Below are positions 1-7,859 of a stretch of DNA of 55,477 bases, in pieces. The stretch spans positions 18,296 through 73,772 of the forward strand of contig NZ_NEHB01000027.1 in assembly GCF_002127655.1 (NCBI RefSeq), given 5' to 3'. This DNA is from Janthinobacterium sp. GW456P. GTDB taxonomy: Bacteria > Pseudomonadota > Gammaproteobacteria > Burkholderiales > Burkholderiaceae_D. A model generated the notes under the pieces. The model was given only the letters and a program-made list of their open reading frames with translations, was not told the DNA's origin and ran no database searches. Made by a program: the position numbers and the translations under genes. Positions within the stretch are counted from its first letter, which is position 1. Each line of letters starts with the position of its first letter.

Positions 1-1282
1 TGTTGCCGATGTCGGTAGACACCATCACGTCTTCCGGCATGGCTTTTTCCAGCTCGCGCAAGACCTGGCGCGGGTGCAGATAGTTGCCCGGCTCCTTCTT
101 CTGTTCTTCGATCATGTCCAGGCTGTACGCATCCTTCTCGTGCGTCCAGTTCGTCAATTCCTCTTCCCACGCCGCCTTCTCCGCTTGCACGGTGGCATAG
201 CGTTCGTCGCGCGTGGCGTCGCAGTCCAGTTTTTTCCCGTCCAGGCGCGCCAGGATGGCTTTCGCGGCCGCCTTGGCGTCGCCGCAGATACCCACCGAAA
301 TCTTTTTGACCAGGCCCAGCATCTTGTTGTCCGCGTCGATCTGGATGATCTTGGCGTTCTTCGGCCAGTAATCCATGCCGTGCTGCGGCAGGGTGCCGAA
401 CGGACCCAGGCGCGAACCGAGGGCGACGACGACGTCGGCCTGGGCGATCAGTTTCATGGCCGCCTTGGAACCCTGGTAGCCGAGCGGGCCGCACCACAGC
501 GGGTGGCTGGCCGGGAAAGAGTCGTTGTGCAGGTAGCTGTTGACGACGGGCGCGCCCAGGCGTTCGGCCAGCGCCTTGCATTCCTCGATGGCGTCGCCCA
601 TGACGACGCCGCCGCCCGAGATAATCACGGGGAACTTGGCTTGCGCCAGCAGTTCGGCCGCTTCATTGAGGCTGTGCTCGCCGCCGGCGCCGCGGTCCAA
701 ACGGCTCGGTTTCGGGATTTCCGCCTTGATTTCGCCATAAAAATAGTCGCGCGGAATGTTCAATTGCGTCGGACCCATTTCCGACATGGCGCGGTCGAAG
801 CAGCGGCCCGTGTATTCGGCCATGCGGGCCGGATGCGTGACGTGGCCCTGGTATTTGGTGAATTCCTCGAACATCGGCAGCTGGTTCGCTTCCTGGAAGC
901 CGCCCAGGCCCATGCTCATCGTGCCCGTCTCGGGCGTGATGATGACGACGGGCGTGTGCGCCCAGTAGGCGGCGGCAATCGCGGTGACGCAATTGCTGAT
1001 GCCGGGGCCGTTCTGGCCGATGACGACGCCGTGGCGGCCCGAGACGCGGGCATAGCCGTCGGCCATGTGGCCGGCGCCCTGCTCGTGCACGACGGGAATC
1101 AGCCGGATGCCGGCCGGGGCGAAGATATCCATCGGGTCCATGAAGGCCGAGCCCATGATGCCGAACATGTCGGTCACGCCATTGGCGGCCAGGGTTTCCA
1201 CGAACGCTTCGGAAGGCGTCATCTTTTGCGGGCCAACTGGTACGGCAGCGGCGGCGGCTTTTTGGTCGGACAAATCGGTCAT
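1..1282 (-). CDS. xsc: Sulfoacetaldehyde acetyltransferase Xsc (N-terminal 427 residues, cut by window edge)
   Basis: A thiamine-diphosphate enzyme that converts sulfoacetaldehyde plus phosphate to acetyl phosphate and sulfite, the desulfonation step of taurine, isethionate and sulfoacetate breakdown in the cytoplasm. The minus-strand frame is open from ATG at 1282 to the window edge. About 427 of the usual 580-600 residues are present. The N-terminal part reads MTPSEAFVETLAANGVTDMF, then GIMGSAFMDPMDIFAPAGIR, then HEQGAGHMADGYARVSGRHG, then QNGPGISNCVTAIAAAYWAH, which follows the Xsc family closely rather than acetolactate synthase. A short, Ala-rich extension (about 20 residues) precedes the conserved start. 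The start is backed by AAGGAG 8 bases upstream. A sigma70-like promoter lies about 70 bases upstream of the ATG. Downstream partners such as pta lie outside the window. Family assignment is firm; the natural substrate source is inferred. Confidence 0.93.
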   Translation of the reverse strand, partial: MTDLSDQKAAAAAVPVGPQKMTPSEAFVETLAANGVTDMFGIMGSAFMDPMDIFAPAGIRLIPVVHEQGAGHMADGYARVSGRHGVVIGQNGPGISNCVTAIAAAYWAHTPVVIITPETGTMSMGLGGFQEANQLPMFEEFTKYQGHVTHPARMAEYTGRCFDRAMSEMGPTQLNIPRDYFYGEIKAEIPKPSRLDRGAGGEHSLNEAAELLAQAKFPVIISGGGVVMGDAIEECKALAERLGAPVVNSYLHNDSFPASHPLWCGPLGYQGSKAAMKLIAQADVVVALGSRLGPFGTLPQHGMDYWPKNAKIIQIDADNKMLGLVKKISVGICGDAKAAAKAILARLDGKKLDCDATRDERYATVQAEKAAWEEELTNWTHEKDAYSLDMIEEQKKEPGNYLHPRQVLRELEKAMPEDVMVSTDIGN

Positions 1283-1349
1283 GGCTCAGTCTCCTTACGG
1301 TTTTATAAAAAATCGGTATATTTTGTTCCGATATTTGAAATGCGTGTTC

Positions 1350-1378
1350 AATTTAACGGTTGCGAAATGCGCTGTCAA
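1350..1378 (-). promoter_or_regulatory. Predicted sigma70 promoter of xsc with upstream motif
   Basis: On the minus strand a perfect -35 TTGACA (1378-1373) and a 17-base spacer precede a -10 TAAATT (1355-1350), giving a start of transcription near 1343. Immediately upstream (1387-1398) lies CGATTTTTCATG, 8 bases before the -35. The same element occurs at the same distance from the promoter of the exporter operon near 5.9 kb. The leader also carries an imperfect inverted repeat, ATCGG (1312-1316) and CCGAT (1328-1332), that could be an operator. Confidence 0.65.
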
Positions 1379-1453
1379 TGAAAATTCATGAAAAATCGGA
1401 CTGTTTCATTCCTGAATCCGGAATTTGCTCGCAAGGTCCGCTGCTGAAACAAC

Positions 1454-1491
1454 AATGGCGGCTTATCCGCAACAGACAAGCCGCCATCGTT
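1454..1491 (-). terminator. Inverted repeat downstream of the porin gene
   Basis: An ATGGCGGCTT / AAGCCGCCAT inverted repeat with a 13-base loop sits about 20 bases after the porin stop codon. On the minus strand it is followed only by a mixed T/G stretch, so it is a plausible but not strong terminator separating the porin from xsc. Confidence 0.5.
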
Positions 1492-1507
1492 TTCCTTCCC
1501 TCTGCGC

Positions 1508-2518
1508 TTAGAACTTCAGGCGCATGCCGGCCGTGAAGGCGCTCGAGTTATGCCCAGGCAAGGGCACGCTGCCGCCACTCGATGCGTCGCCGACAAAATT
1601 GGTGCCCGCGCCATCGTTGCTGATGCGCCCGTACGAGGTGTACAGGTTGGTGCGCTTGGACAAGGCATAGGTGTAGCCGATGGCCAGCTGGCGCCCGCCG
1701 CGGCGCGCATTCGTGCGGTCGTCCTTGCGGATGTAGGACGCCATCACGCTGCCCGCCGCGCCCACGGGGGCGGACACGCCCAGCATGTAGTCGCGGAAAT
1801 CCGTGCCCGCATCGTCCTTGTCCGTTTCATACGCGGCGTGCAATTTGGCGGGGCCGAAGTCGTAGGTGCCGCCCAGCAAGGTGACTTTCGCCGTGTTCAG
1901 CGGCGTATCCTTGCGGTTGTCGTGCGCCAGGGTCAGCACCAGCGGGCCGTTGGCGTAGTCGATGGAAAAGTCGATGGTGCGGCCCAGCGTGTTGCTGTCC
2001 GGCTTTTCGCCGAGGCCATACATGACGGCGGCCGACAAGCCGTTCACTTTCGGCGTCTCGTACATGATGGAGTTTTTCGTGCGCAGGCTGGCCACGCTCA
2101 TCAGGTTGATCGAGGCGCCCGTCATGCCCGTCTCGAATGGGTCGATATTGTCCAGCGCGGTGAACAGCGGGTTGTGCTGCAAGCCCAGGTTCACGGCGCC
2201 GAAGCCGCCGGACAGGCCCACATAGGCCTTGCGCCCGAACAGGGCGCCCTGGCGGTTGGCGCCCGTATCGACGTCGAGGCCATTTTCCAGCAGGAAATTG
2301 GCCTTCAGATTATTGCCCAGGTCTTCCGTGCCCTTGAAGCCGATGCGGCTGCCCGACTGCACGCCGGTGGCCAGCTTGGTGACGGAACCGTCCGCGCCGC
2401 CGTGTTCGGACGTGAAGCCCGCGTCAAGCAAGCCGTACACGGTGACGGACGATTGGGCGCTGGCGCCGCCGGCGACGAAGGAGGCCAGGATGGCCGCCGC
2501 TACGAGTGTGTGTTTCAT
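1508..2518 (-). CDS. Outer-membrane general porin (Burkholderiales type)
   Basis: A trimeric 16-strand beta-barrel porin of 336 residues for passive uptake of small hydrophilic solutes through the outer membrane. The protein begins MKHTLVAAAILASFVAGGASA, a clean signal peptide, and continues with QSSVTVYGLLDAG, the hallmark first strand of Gram-negative porin family proteins. It ends in MRLKF with the C-terminal phenylalanine needed for BAM-dependent assembly. An upstream in-frame ATG at 2584 would add 22 residues before the signal peptide. I reject it because GGAG sits 6 bases before the ATG at 2518. It lies between thiG and xsc on the same strand, with about 100 bases to thiG and 225 to xsc. 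A role in sulfonate uptake is possible from position only. Confidence 0.92.
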   Translation of the reverse strand: MKHTLVAAAILASFVAGGASAQSSVTVYGLLDAGFTSEHGGADGSVTKLATGVQSGSRIGFKGTEDLGNNLKANFLLENGLDVDTGANRQGALFGRKAYVGLSGGFGAVNLGLQHNPLFTALDNIDPFETGMTGASINLMSVASLRTKNSIMYETPKVNGLSAAVMYGLGEKPDSNTLGRTIDFSIDYANGPLVLTLAHDNRKDTPLNTAKVTLLGGTYDFGPAKLHAAYETDKDDAGTDFRDYMLGVSAPVGAAGSVMASYIRKDDRTNARRGGRQLAIGYTYALSKRTNLYTSYGRISNDGAGTNFVGDASSGGSVPLPGHNSSAFTAGMRLKF

Positions 2519-2615
2519 GTCATCTCCAGGTATTGTGGTTTTTATGGCTACGTTCTTCAAGCAAGAATCAACAGGAATCAACAACGGTGCTGCAAACTGC
2601 GGTAAATGCGGCGGT

Positions 2616-3440
2616 TCAGGCGATCAGCCCGGCCATCGGCGACGAAGGCGAAGCGCTCATGGCGCCGGCCTGGGTGAAACTTCGGGGCATGCGTCCGGCC
2701 AGATAGGCCTCGCGTCCGCCCTGCACTGCCAGTTTCATGGCGCGCGCCATGCGGACCGGCTCGCGCGCCGCCGCGATGGCGGTATTCATCAAAATGCCAT
2801 CGCAGCCAAGCTCCATGGCGATGGCCGCGTCCGATGCCGTGCCGACACCGGCATCGACCAGCACGGGCACGCGCGCTTGCTCGATGATCAGGGACAAGTT
2901 CCATGGATTCAAAATGCCCATGCCCGAGCCGATCAGCGACGCCAGCGGCATGACGGCGATGCAGCCGATGTCTTCCAGCATGCGCGCCTGGATGGGGTCG
3001 TCGCTGCAATACACCATCACCTGAAAGCCGTCGCGTACCAGTTCCTGCGCCGCTTTCAAGGTTTCCGGCATGTTCGGGAACAGGGTCTTTTCATCGCCCA
3101 GCACTTCCAGCTTGCACAACTGGTGCCCGCCCAACAGCTCGCGCGCCAGCTGCAAGGTGTAGACGGCGTCGCGCGCGTTGTAGCAGCCGCCCGTGTTGGG
3201 CAGGATCGTGTATTTCGATGGCGGAATGAAGTCGAGCAGATTCGGTTCGCCCTTTTCCTGGCCGATATTGACCCGGCGTATCGTCACGGTGACGATCTCG
3301 GCGCCGCTCTCTTCGATGGCCAGCCGCGTTTCCTCGAAATCCTTGTATTTGCCGGTACCCACCAGCAGGCGCGACTGGTAGGTGGTGCCGGCCAGGGTCA
3401 GTCCGCCGGGTGGCTGGTTGGGGGTGGCGTCGTCTCTCAT
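2616..3440 (-). CDS. thiG: Thiazole synthase ThiG
   Basis: Catalyses formation of the thiazole phosphate moiety of thiamine from 1-deoxy-xylulose 5-phosphate, dehydroglycine and ThiS-thiocarboxylate sulfur. The 274-residue TIM barrel shows [20 protein letters not shown] near the N terminus and the CKLEVLGD segment holding the Schiff-base lysine. It also has the [15 protein letters not shown] phosphate-binding loop and the typical ThiG C terminus ending SPMAGLIA. The start ATG overlaps the stop of the DadA-like gene upstream by 4 bases (ATGA), and AGGAGAG is 8 bases before it, so the two are probably translationally coupled. No thiS, thiE, thiO or thiC is visible nearby, which is unusual for this enzyme. 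Family call is firm. Confidence 0.95.
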   Translation of the reverse strand: MRDDATPNQPPGGLTLAGTTYQSRLLVGTGKYKDFEETRLAIEESGAEIVTVTIRRVNIGQEKGEPNLLDFIPPSKYTILPNTGGCYNARDAVYTLQLARELLGGHQLCKLEVLGDEKTLFPNMPETLKAAQELVRDGFQVMVYCSDDPIQARMLEDIGCIAVMPLASLIGSGMGILNPWNLSLIIEQARVPVLVDAGVGTASDAAIAMELGCDGILMNTAIAAAREPVRMARAMKLAVQGGREAYLAGRMPRSFTQAGAMSASPSSPMAGLIA

Positions 3441-4741
3441 CGTGGTGCTCTCCTAAGTTGAACCAAAGCGGCTTCTTGCCGGGGGGCTTCGCCGCAAAAC
3501 GCAAAATCGACTTCGGGCCGCCGCCCCGACACCAAGTCGGCAATCGCCCGGCCCGCGCCACAGCCCATGGTCCAGCCCAGCGTGCCGTGGCCCGTGTTGA
3601 GAAAGAGCTGGCGGTAGCGCGTCGTGCCGATATACGGCACGTTCGAGGGCGTCAGGGGGCGCAGGCCGGCCCAGTAGACGGGGTCGCTGTAATCGCAGGC
3701 ATGGGGGAACAGCGCCTGCACGCGGCGCGTGATGGCGGCGCAGCGCAGCGGGTTCAGTTCGCGCGTGTAGCCGTTCAGCTCGCACGTGCCCGCCACGCGC
3801 AGGCGCGATCCCAGGCGCGAAAACACCAGCTTATGGCCATCGTCCGTCAGCGATACGCTCGGTGCGGCGGCGGCGTCAAGAATCGGGTAGGTGGCGGAAT
3901 AACCTTTGCCCGGATACAGCATCAGCCGGATGCCCAGCGGCTGCAGCAGCGGCGCGGAAAAGCTGCCCATGGCCACCACCACGGCGTCCGCTTGCTCGAC
4001 ACGATGGCACCCCTGCGCGTCAATCAACTCCACGCCGGTGACGCGCTCGCCGTCCGCCAGCAGGCGCGTCACCGTCGTGCCAAAGCGAAAATCCACGCCA
4101 GCCTTGGCGGCCCGCGCGGCCAGCGCCGTGCTAAACAGATGCACGTCGCCCGATTCGTCGCTGGCCGTGAAGTCGCCGCCGACGATACGGCTGCGCGCGT
4201 GGCGCAGGGCCGGCTCCAGGCGTATCACTTCGTCGGCGCTGACCGTATTGCGCGGGCAGCCCAGTTCGCGCAGGAGCGCGGCGCCCGCTTGCGATTTGTC
4301 GAACTCCTGCTGATCCGTATAGAAATGCAAAATGCCCCGTTCGAGGTGGTCGTAGGCAATGCCCGTCTCGCGGCGCAAGGCTTGCAGGCTCTGGCGGCTG
4401 TACTCGGCCAGGGCGACGATCTGGCGCATATTGCGCGCCACCCTGGACGGCAGGCATTCGCGCAGGTAGTGCAAGGCCCACTGCCATTGCAGCGGGTCGA
4501 GGCGCGGACGGAACAGCAGCGGCGCGTCGTCCTTGCCCAGCCACGTGAGCACCTTGCGCAGGGTGGCGGGATTGGCCCACGGTTCCGCGTGCGAGACGGA
4601 AATCTGTCCGCCATTGCCGAAACTGGTTTCCTGCGCGGCGCCCGCCTGGCGCTCGAGCACGCGCACGTCGTGGCCCGCCTGTCGCAAGTACCAGGCCGAT
4701 GCCGTGCCGACCACGCCGGCGCCGAGGACAAGGATCTTCAT
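3437..4741 (-). CDS. FAD-dependent D-amino acid dehydrogenase-like oxidoreductase (DadA family)
   Basis: A 434-residue flavoprotein of the DadA/ThiO/TauY superfamily that oxidises an amine carbon to an imine. Visible are the N-terminal dinucleotide-binding GAGVVG loop, the DadA-like [11 protein letters not shown] segment at residues 38-50, and near the C terminus [16 protein letters not shown] followed by [11 protein letters not shown], which closely match DadA. It sits 16 bases after the PF03601 exporter and overlaps thiG by 4 bases. I see three options for its job. It may be a D-amino acid dehydrogenase. It may replace ThiO by making dehydroglycine for ThiG. Or it may deaminate an aminosulfonate (taurine or cysteate) feeding Xsc. 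Sequence favours DadA; context suggests the others. Confidence 0.85.
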   Translation of the reverse strand: MKILVLGAGVVGTASAWYLRQAGHDVRVLERQAGAAQETSFGNGGQISVSHAEPWANPATLRKVLTWLGKDDAPLLFRPRLDPLQWQWALHYLRECLPSRVARNMRQIVALAEYSRQSLQALRRETGIAYDHLERGILHFYTDQQEFDKSQAGAALLRELGCPRNTVSADEVIRLEPALRHARSRIVGGDFTASDESGDVHLFSTALAARAAKAGVDFRFGTTVTRLLADGERVTGVELIDAQGCHRVEQADAVVVAMGSFSAPLLQPLGIRLMLYPGKGYSATYPILDAAAAPSVSLTDDGHKLVFSRLGSRLRVAGTCELNGYTRELNPLRCAAITRRVQALFPHACDYSDPVYWAGLRPLTPSNVPYIGTTRYRQLFLNTGHGTLGWTMGCGAGRAIADLVSGRRPEVDFAFCGEAPRQEAALVQLRRAPR

Positions 4742-4757
4742 GGCGGACCCGGCTCGC

Positions 4758-5822
4758 TCAGCGCGTCAGCAGGACGGCGATGGCAACGAAGGCGGCGATC
4801 CACACCGTTTCCATCACCAGCATGACCACGGGACGCCAGCCCAGCGAAGCGAGCGACTGGAACGAGGTTTTCACGCCCAGCGCGGCGATGGCGATGACGA
4901 GGCAAGCGCGCGAGGCATTGTTGATCCAGCCATTCACTTCCTGCGGGATCAGGCCCAGGCTGTTGGTAATCACCAGCCAGACAAAGCCGATCAGGAAGAA
5001 CGGTACCAGCGGCGGCGCGTCGACTTCGCTCTTGCCGTCCTTGCGCTTGAACATGATCGACAGGCCCAGTACGACGGGCACGAGGCAGGCCACGCGCGTC
5101 AGTTTCACGAAGGTGGCGACATCGCCCGTATGGTTGCTGACCAGGTAGCCCGCACCCACGACCTGCGCCACGTCATGGATGGTGCCGCCGATGAACACGC
5201 CCGCTTCCGTCGGGTCAAAACCCAGCAGCTTGACCAGCAGCGGGTAGACGATCATGGCCAGCGTGGACAGCGAGGTCACGCCCACCACCGTCAGCAGGGT
5301 GAATTTCTCGTTCTCCTTGGTTTGCGGCAGCACGGCCGAGATGGCCAGCGCGGCCGACGCGCCGCAAATGGCCACCGAGCCGCCCGACAAAATGCCTTCC
5401 GTGATGGGGCGTTTCAGCCACTTGGCCAGCATATAGCCAAAGCCCAAAGTCGCCACCAGGCCGCCGACGACGATCAATAACGGCGTCACGCCGACCGAGG
5501 CGATCTGGTTGAAGGTGATGCGCGCGCCCAGCAGAGCCACGCCCGTGCGCAACAGAATCTTGCTGCAAAACTCGATGCCGGGCTTGCAGGTGGGGTCGGA
5601 GGCGAGAAAGTGAAAGGCCAGGCCGAAGAACAGCGCGTACAGCAGTTGCGGGCCGCCGTAATTGCTGGAAATAAAGGTGGCCGACAGGGCGATCACCAGC
5701 GCGATGGCCACGCCGGGCCAGCTGCGCAGTACGGCGCGGGGGCGCCAGATGGCGACGGCGGAAGACAGGTAGGGAATGTTCTTGTCGACAACGCGTGTTA
5801 TCGCTGAGGAGTTGGTTTTCAT
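4758..5822 (-). CDS. PF03601 (YeiH/SuyZ-like) membrane protein, putative sulfite/sulfate exporter
   Basis: An integral membrane protein of about 354 residues with some ten hydrophobic segments. Family signatures are LLRTGVALLGARITFNQIA, the GGSVAICGASAALA loop and GGTIHDVAQVVGAG, which align with E. coli YeiH. In sulfonate degraders, PF03601 members (SuyZ) are encoded beside sulfonate lyases and proposed to export sulfite or sulfate. The xsc gene in the same block makes that role attractive. The frame is open to ATGs at 5858 and 5903, but a good promoter has its -35 at 5902-5897 and -10 at 5880-5875, which rules out 5903. I choose 5822, preceded by GAGTGG; 5858 remains possible with a leader of only about 10 bases. 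It is first in an operon with the DadA-like gene and thiG. Confidence 0.85.
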   Translation of the reverse strand: MKTNSSAITRVVDKNIPYLSSAVAIWRPRAVLRSWPGVAIALVIALSATFISSNYGGPQLLYALFFGLAFHFLASDPTCKPGIEFCSKILLRTGVALLGARITFNQIASVGVTPLLIVVGGLVATLGFGYMLAKWLKRPITEGILSGGSVAICGASAALAISAVLPQTKENEKFTLLTVVGVTSLSTLAMIVYPLLVKLLGFDPTEAGVFIGGTIHDVAQVVGAGYLVSNHTGDVATFVKLTRVACLVPVVLGLSIMFKRKDGKSEVDAPPLVPFFLIGFVWLVITNSLGLIPQEVNGWINNASRACLVIAIAALGVKTSFQSLASLGWRPVVMLVMETVWIAAFVAIAVLLTR

Positions 5823-5874
5823 GCGGGTCCACTCATAATGTTTTAAAAATTGGGACATTTCATCTCGTTTTTTA

Positions 5875-5902
5875 ATAATACACGATGAGCTAGCGAAGTC
5901 CA
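5875..5902 (-). promoter_or_regulatory. Predicted promoter of the exporter-dadA-thiG operon
   Basis: On the minus strand TGGACT (5902-5897) and a 16-base spacer precede TATTAT (5880-5875). The element CGATTTTCATG (5921-5911) ends 8 bases upstream of the -35, the same arrangement as at xsc. This promoter would place transcription start near 5868 and argues that translation starts at 5822 or 5858. Confidence 0.6.
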
Positions 5903-5977
5903 TGCTTTTCCATGAAAATCGAAACTGGATGTTCCGGAAACTGACGTTTTTTATTTTTCACACCCGTAAATGACAAG

Positions 5978-6010
5978 CGGCGCGGCCCTTTGCAGAGACG
6001 CGCCGCTGTT
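5978..6010 (-). terminator. GC-rich inverted repeat downstream of the hydroxyacid dehydrogenase gene
   Basis: An AGCGGCGCG / CGCGCCGCT inverted repeat with a 14-base loop lies about 20 bases after the stop codon at 6029. There is no run of T on the minus strand, so it may be a weak or Rho-assisted terminator. Confidence 0.4.
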
Positions 6011-6028
6011 TACTGATGCGTTGAACCG

Positions 6029-6898
6029 TTACTTTTTGTTCAATCGCGTGATCAGGCTGGATGTGTCAAAGCGGTTGCCGCCCGCCTGCTGCACTTCGCC
6101 ATAGAACTGGTCCGTCAAGGCCGTCACGGGCAAGTCGCTGCCGTTGCGTTTGGCTTCGGCCAGGCAGATGCCCAGGTCCTTGCGCATCAGGTCAACGGCG
6201 AAACCGAAGTCGAACTTGCGCTCGATCATGGTCTTGCCGCGGTTCTCCAGCTGCCACGACTGCGCCGCGCCCTTGGAAATCACGTCGACCACCAGGGCCG
6301 CGTCGAGGCCCGCGTTTTCCGCAAAGGCAATACCCTCGCTCAAGGCTTGCACCAGGCCCGCGATGCAGATCTGGTTGACCATTTTTGTCAGCTGGCCGGA
6401 ACCGGATTCTCCCATGTAGGTGACAGCGCGCGAGAACAGGGCGATGACAGGCTCGGCGCGCGCGTACGCCTGCGCATCGCCGCCCACCATCACGGTCAGC
6501 TTGCCGTTTTCCGCGCCGGCCTGGCCGCCGGACACGGGCGCGTCGAGGAAGAACACACCCTGCTCTTTCGCCGCCGCATGGATGGTGCGCGCCGCTTCGG
6601 CCGAGGCCGTCGTATGGTCGATCAGGATGCTGCCCGGCGCCATGGCGGACAACAAGCCGCCCTCTTCCAGGATGACTTGGTACAGATCGTTATCGTTGCC
6701 GATGCAGGTGAAGACAAACTCGGCACCCGCTGCGGCGGCGGCCGGCGTGGTAGCGCTGCTGCCCTTGTGCTGCGCCAGCCAGGCGGCCGCGCGGGCCGGG
6801 TTGCGGTTGTACACGGTGACGTCGTGCCCGCCCGCCGCCAAATGGCCTGCCATGGGGAAACCCATGACGCCCAAACCGATGAATGCCACTTTTGCCAT
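6029..6898 (-). CDS. NAD(P)-dependent beta-hydroxyacid dehydrogenase (3-hydroxyisobutyrate dehydrogenase / GarR family)
   Basis: A 289-residue oxidoreductase that interconverts a 3-hydroxy acid and its aldehyde. The Rossmann motif GLGVMGFPMAGHL is at residues 8-20, the substrate-binding DAPVSGGQAGAENG loop near 120-135, and GSGQLTKMVNQ with the catalytic lysine near 170. These define the family. Candidate substrates are tartronate semialdehyde (GarR/GlxR), 3-hydroxyisobutyrate, or sulfolactaldehyde (as in YihU). Residue patterns read by eye do not separate them. It lies upstream of the exporter operon on the same strand, but about 200 bases and a promoter lie between, so it is probably transcribed separately. 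Start ATG at 6898 has GGACGG 6 bases upstream. A link to sulfonate metabolism is only positional. Confidence 0.88.
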   Translation of the reverse strand: MAKVAFIGLGVMGFPMAGHLAAGGHDVTVYNRNPARAAAWLAQHKGSSATTPAAAAAGAEFVFTCIGNDNDLYQVILEEGGLLSAMAPGSILIDHTTASAEAARTIHAAAKEQGVFFLDAPVSGGQAGAENGKLTVMVGGDAQAYARAEPVIALFSRAVTYMGESGSGQLTKMVNQICIAGLVQALSEGIAFAENAGLDAALVVDVISKGAAQSWQLENRGKTMIERKFDFGFAVDLMRKDLGICLAEAKRNGSDLPVTALTDQFYGEVQQAGGNRFDTSSLITRLNKK

Positions 6899-7061
6899 AT
6901 TGTCCGTCCTGTCGATGTGTGAATCCGATTATTGTTGCACAAATGGCCCGCGCCGGCAGCAGCGCGCTGCCATCTGCCCGCACGGGCGCGACAGCGGCGA
7001 CGGCGGGCGATATCAGTATTTCAACTATGCATGAAAGAAATTATCATAAAGAAATTTTATG

Positions 7062-7090
7062 TTGCATTTTTTTCTAGCAAATATTATATT
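7062..7090 (+). promoter_or_regulatory. Predicted promoter of the first PEP-CTERM gene
   Basis: TTGCAT at 7062-7067, a 17-base AT-rich spacer and TATATT at 7085-7090 give a good sigma70 match, with transcription starting near 7097 and a leader of about 63 bases. The stretch from 7020 to 7090 is far more AT-rich than its surroundings. Confidence 0.6.
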
Positions 7091-7159
7091 GGCCTGGCAT
7101 CCCTGCATCTCGATGCGCAGTGCAGCGTCCTTTTCCCCAACCTTGTTAAGGAGTCGATC

Positions 7160-7813
7160 TTGCAAACTTCATTCTCCCGCCTGAAAATCATGAGCGCCGC
7201 CGCCCTGTTGCTCGCCGCCAGTGCCGCGCACGCAGACATCACGCTCTTTACCAGCCAATCCGCCTATCTGGCGGCGGTCGGCAATACCGGCGTCGATACC
7301 TTTAATGATTTGCCGATCGATGCGCTTGACGGCCCGCTGAACCGTAGCGCCGGCAGCTACGCCTACACGGTGGGCACCGTTGGCTCCTCGCCCGTCCTGT
7401 ATGGCGCCGGCACGAACAGCGACAAGTGGCTGAGCACGAACAACCGCAACGACAGCGTGGTGTTCTCCAACTTTTCCAATGCGGTCCGTGGCGTGGGGGG
7501 ATTCTTCTTCGGTTCGAACTTTTCCGGTGGATATGCCAGCGCCCAGAGTATCACGCTGACAGCGCGCAATGCGCTCGGCGAGCTGCTCACCTACGAGCTG
7601 GCCTTGCCGACGCAGACATCGTTTGTCGGCTTCCTCTCGACAGGCGCCTTCTCCGACTTGTCCGTCAGCACGGCCGGACAGGTCGGCATCTGGCCAACCA
7701 TCAATAACCTGTCTGTGTCGGCCGTACCGGAACCAGCCACCTACGGCATGCTGCTGGGCGGCCTGGGCTTGCTGGGCTTCATGGCGCGCCGCCGCCGGAT
7801 CAGCCAGCAGTAA
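7160..7813 (+). CDS. PEP-CTERM sorting domain protein, secreted
   Basis: An exported protein of 217 residues that ends in a PEP-CTERM tail: VPEPATYGMLLGGLG, a hydrophobic segment and the basic cluster ARRRR. Such tails are cut and anchored by an exosortase (EpsH/XrtA type), usually in exopolysaccharide-producing bacteria. The N terminus has a signal peptide ending in ASAAHA before DITLFTSQSAY. The middle is Gly/Ser/Thr/Asn-rich with no domain I recognise. I place the start at TTG 7160 because AAGGAG is 6 bases upstream. The next in-frame ATG (7190) lies inside the signal peptide, and upstream ATGs have no ribosome site and an unlikely basic leader. No exosortase is in the window. A second protein with almost the same tail lies at 53585-54190. 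Confidence 0.88.
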   Translation: MQTSFSRLKIMSAAALLLAASAAHADITLFTSQSAYLAAVGNTGVDTFNDLPIDALDGPLNRSAGSYAYTVGTVGSSPVLYGAGTNSDKWLSTNNRNDSVVFSNFSNAVRGVGGFFFGSNFSGGYASAQSITLTARNALGELLTYELALPTQTSFVGFLSTGAFSDLSVSTAGQVGIWPTINNLSVSAVPEPATYGMLLGGLGLLGFMARRRRISQQ

Positions 7814-7825
7814 ACACTGGTGCCT

Positions 7826-7849
7826 GGTACGGCTGCCGGCAGCCGTACC
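7826..7849. terminator. Perfect palindrome between convergent genes
   Basis: GGTACGGCTGCC (7826-7837) is followed directly by its reverse complement (7838-7849). It sits 12 bases after the PEP-CTERM stop and 10 bases before the hisC stop, so it can end transcription from both sides. There is no T tract. Confidence 0.5.
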
Positions 7850-7859
7850 TGGTCTGCCA

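Noticed and set aside
74..1381. Long plus-strand open frame of 435 codons opposite xsc
   Set aside because: It is the antisense shadow of xsc: the minus-strand frame gives a continuous, strongly conserved enzyme, while this translation is Arg/His/Ala-rich with no recognisable domain.
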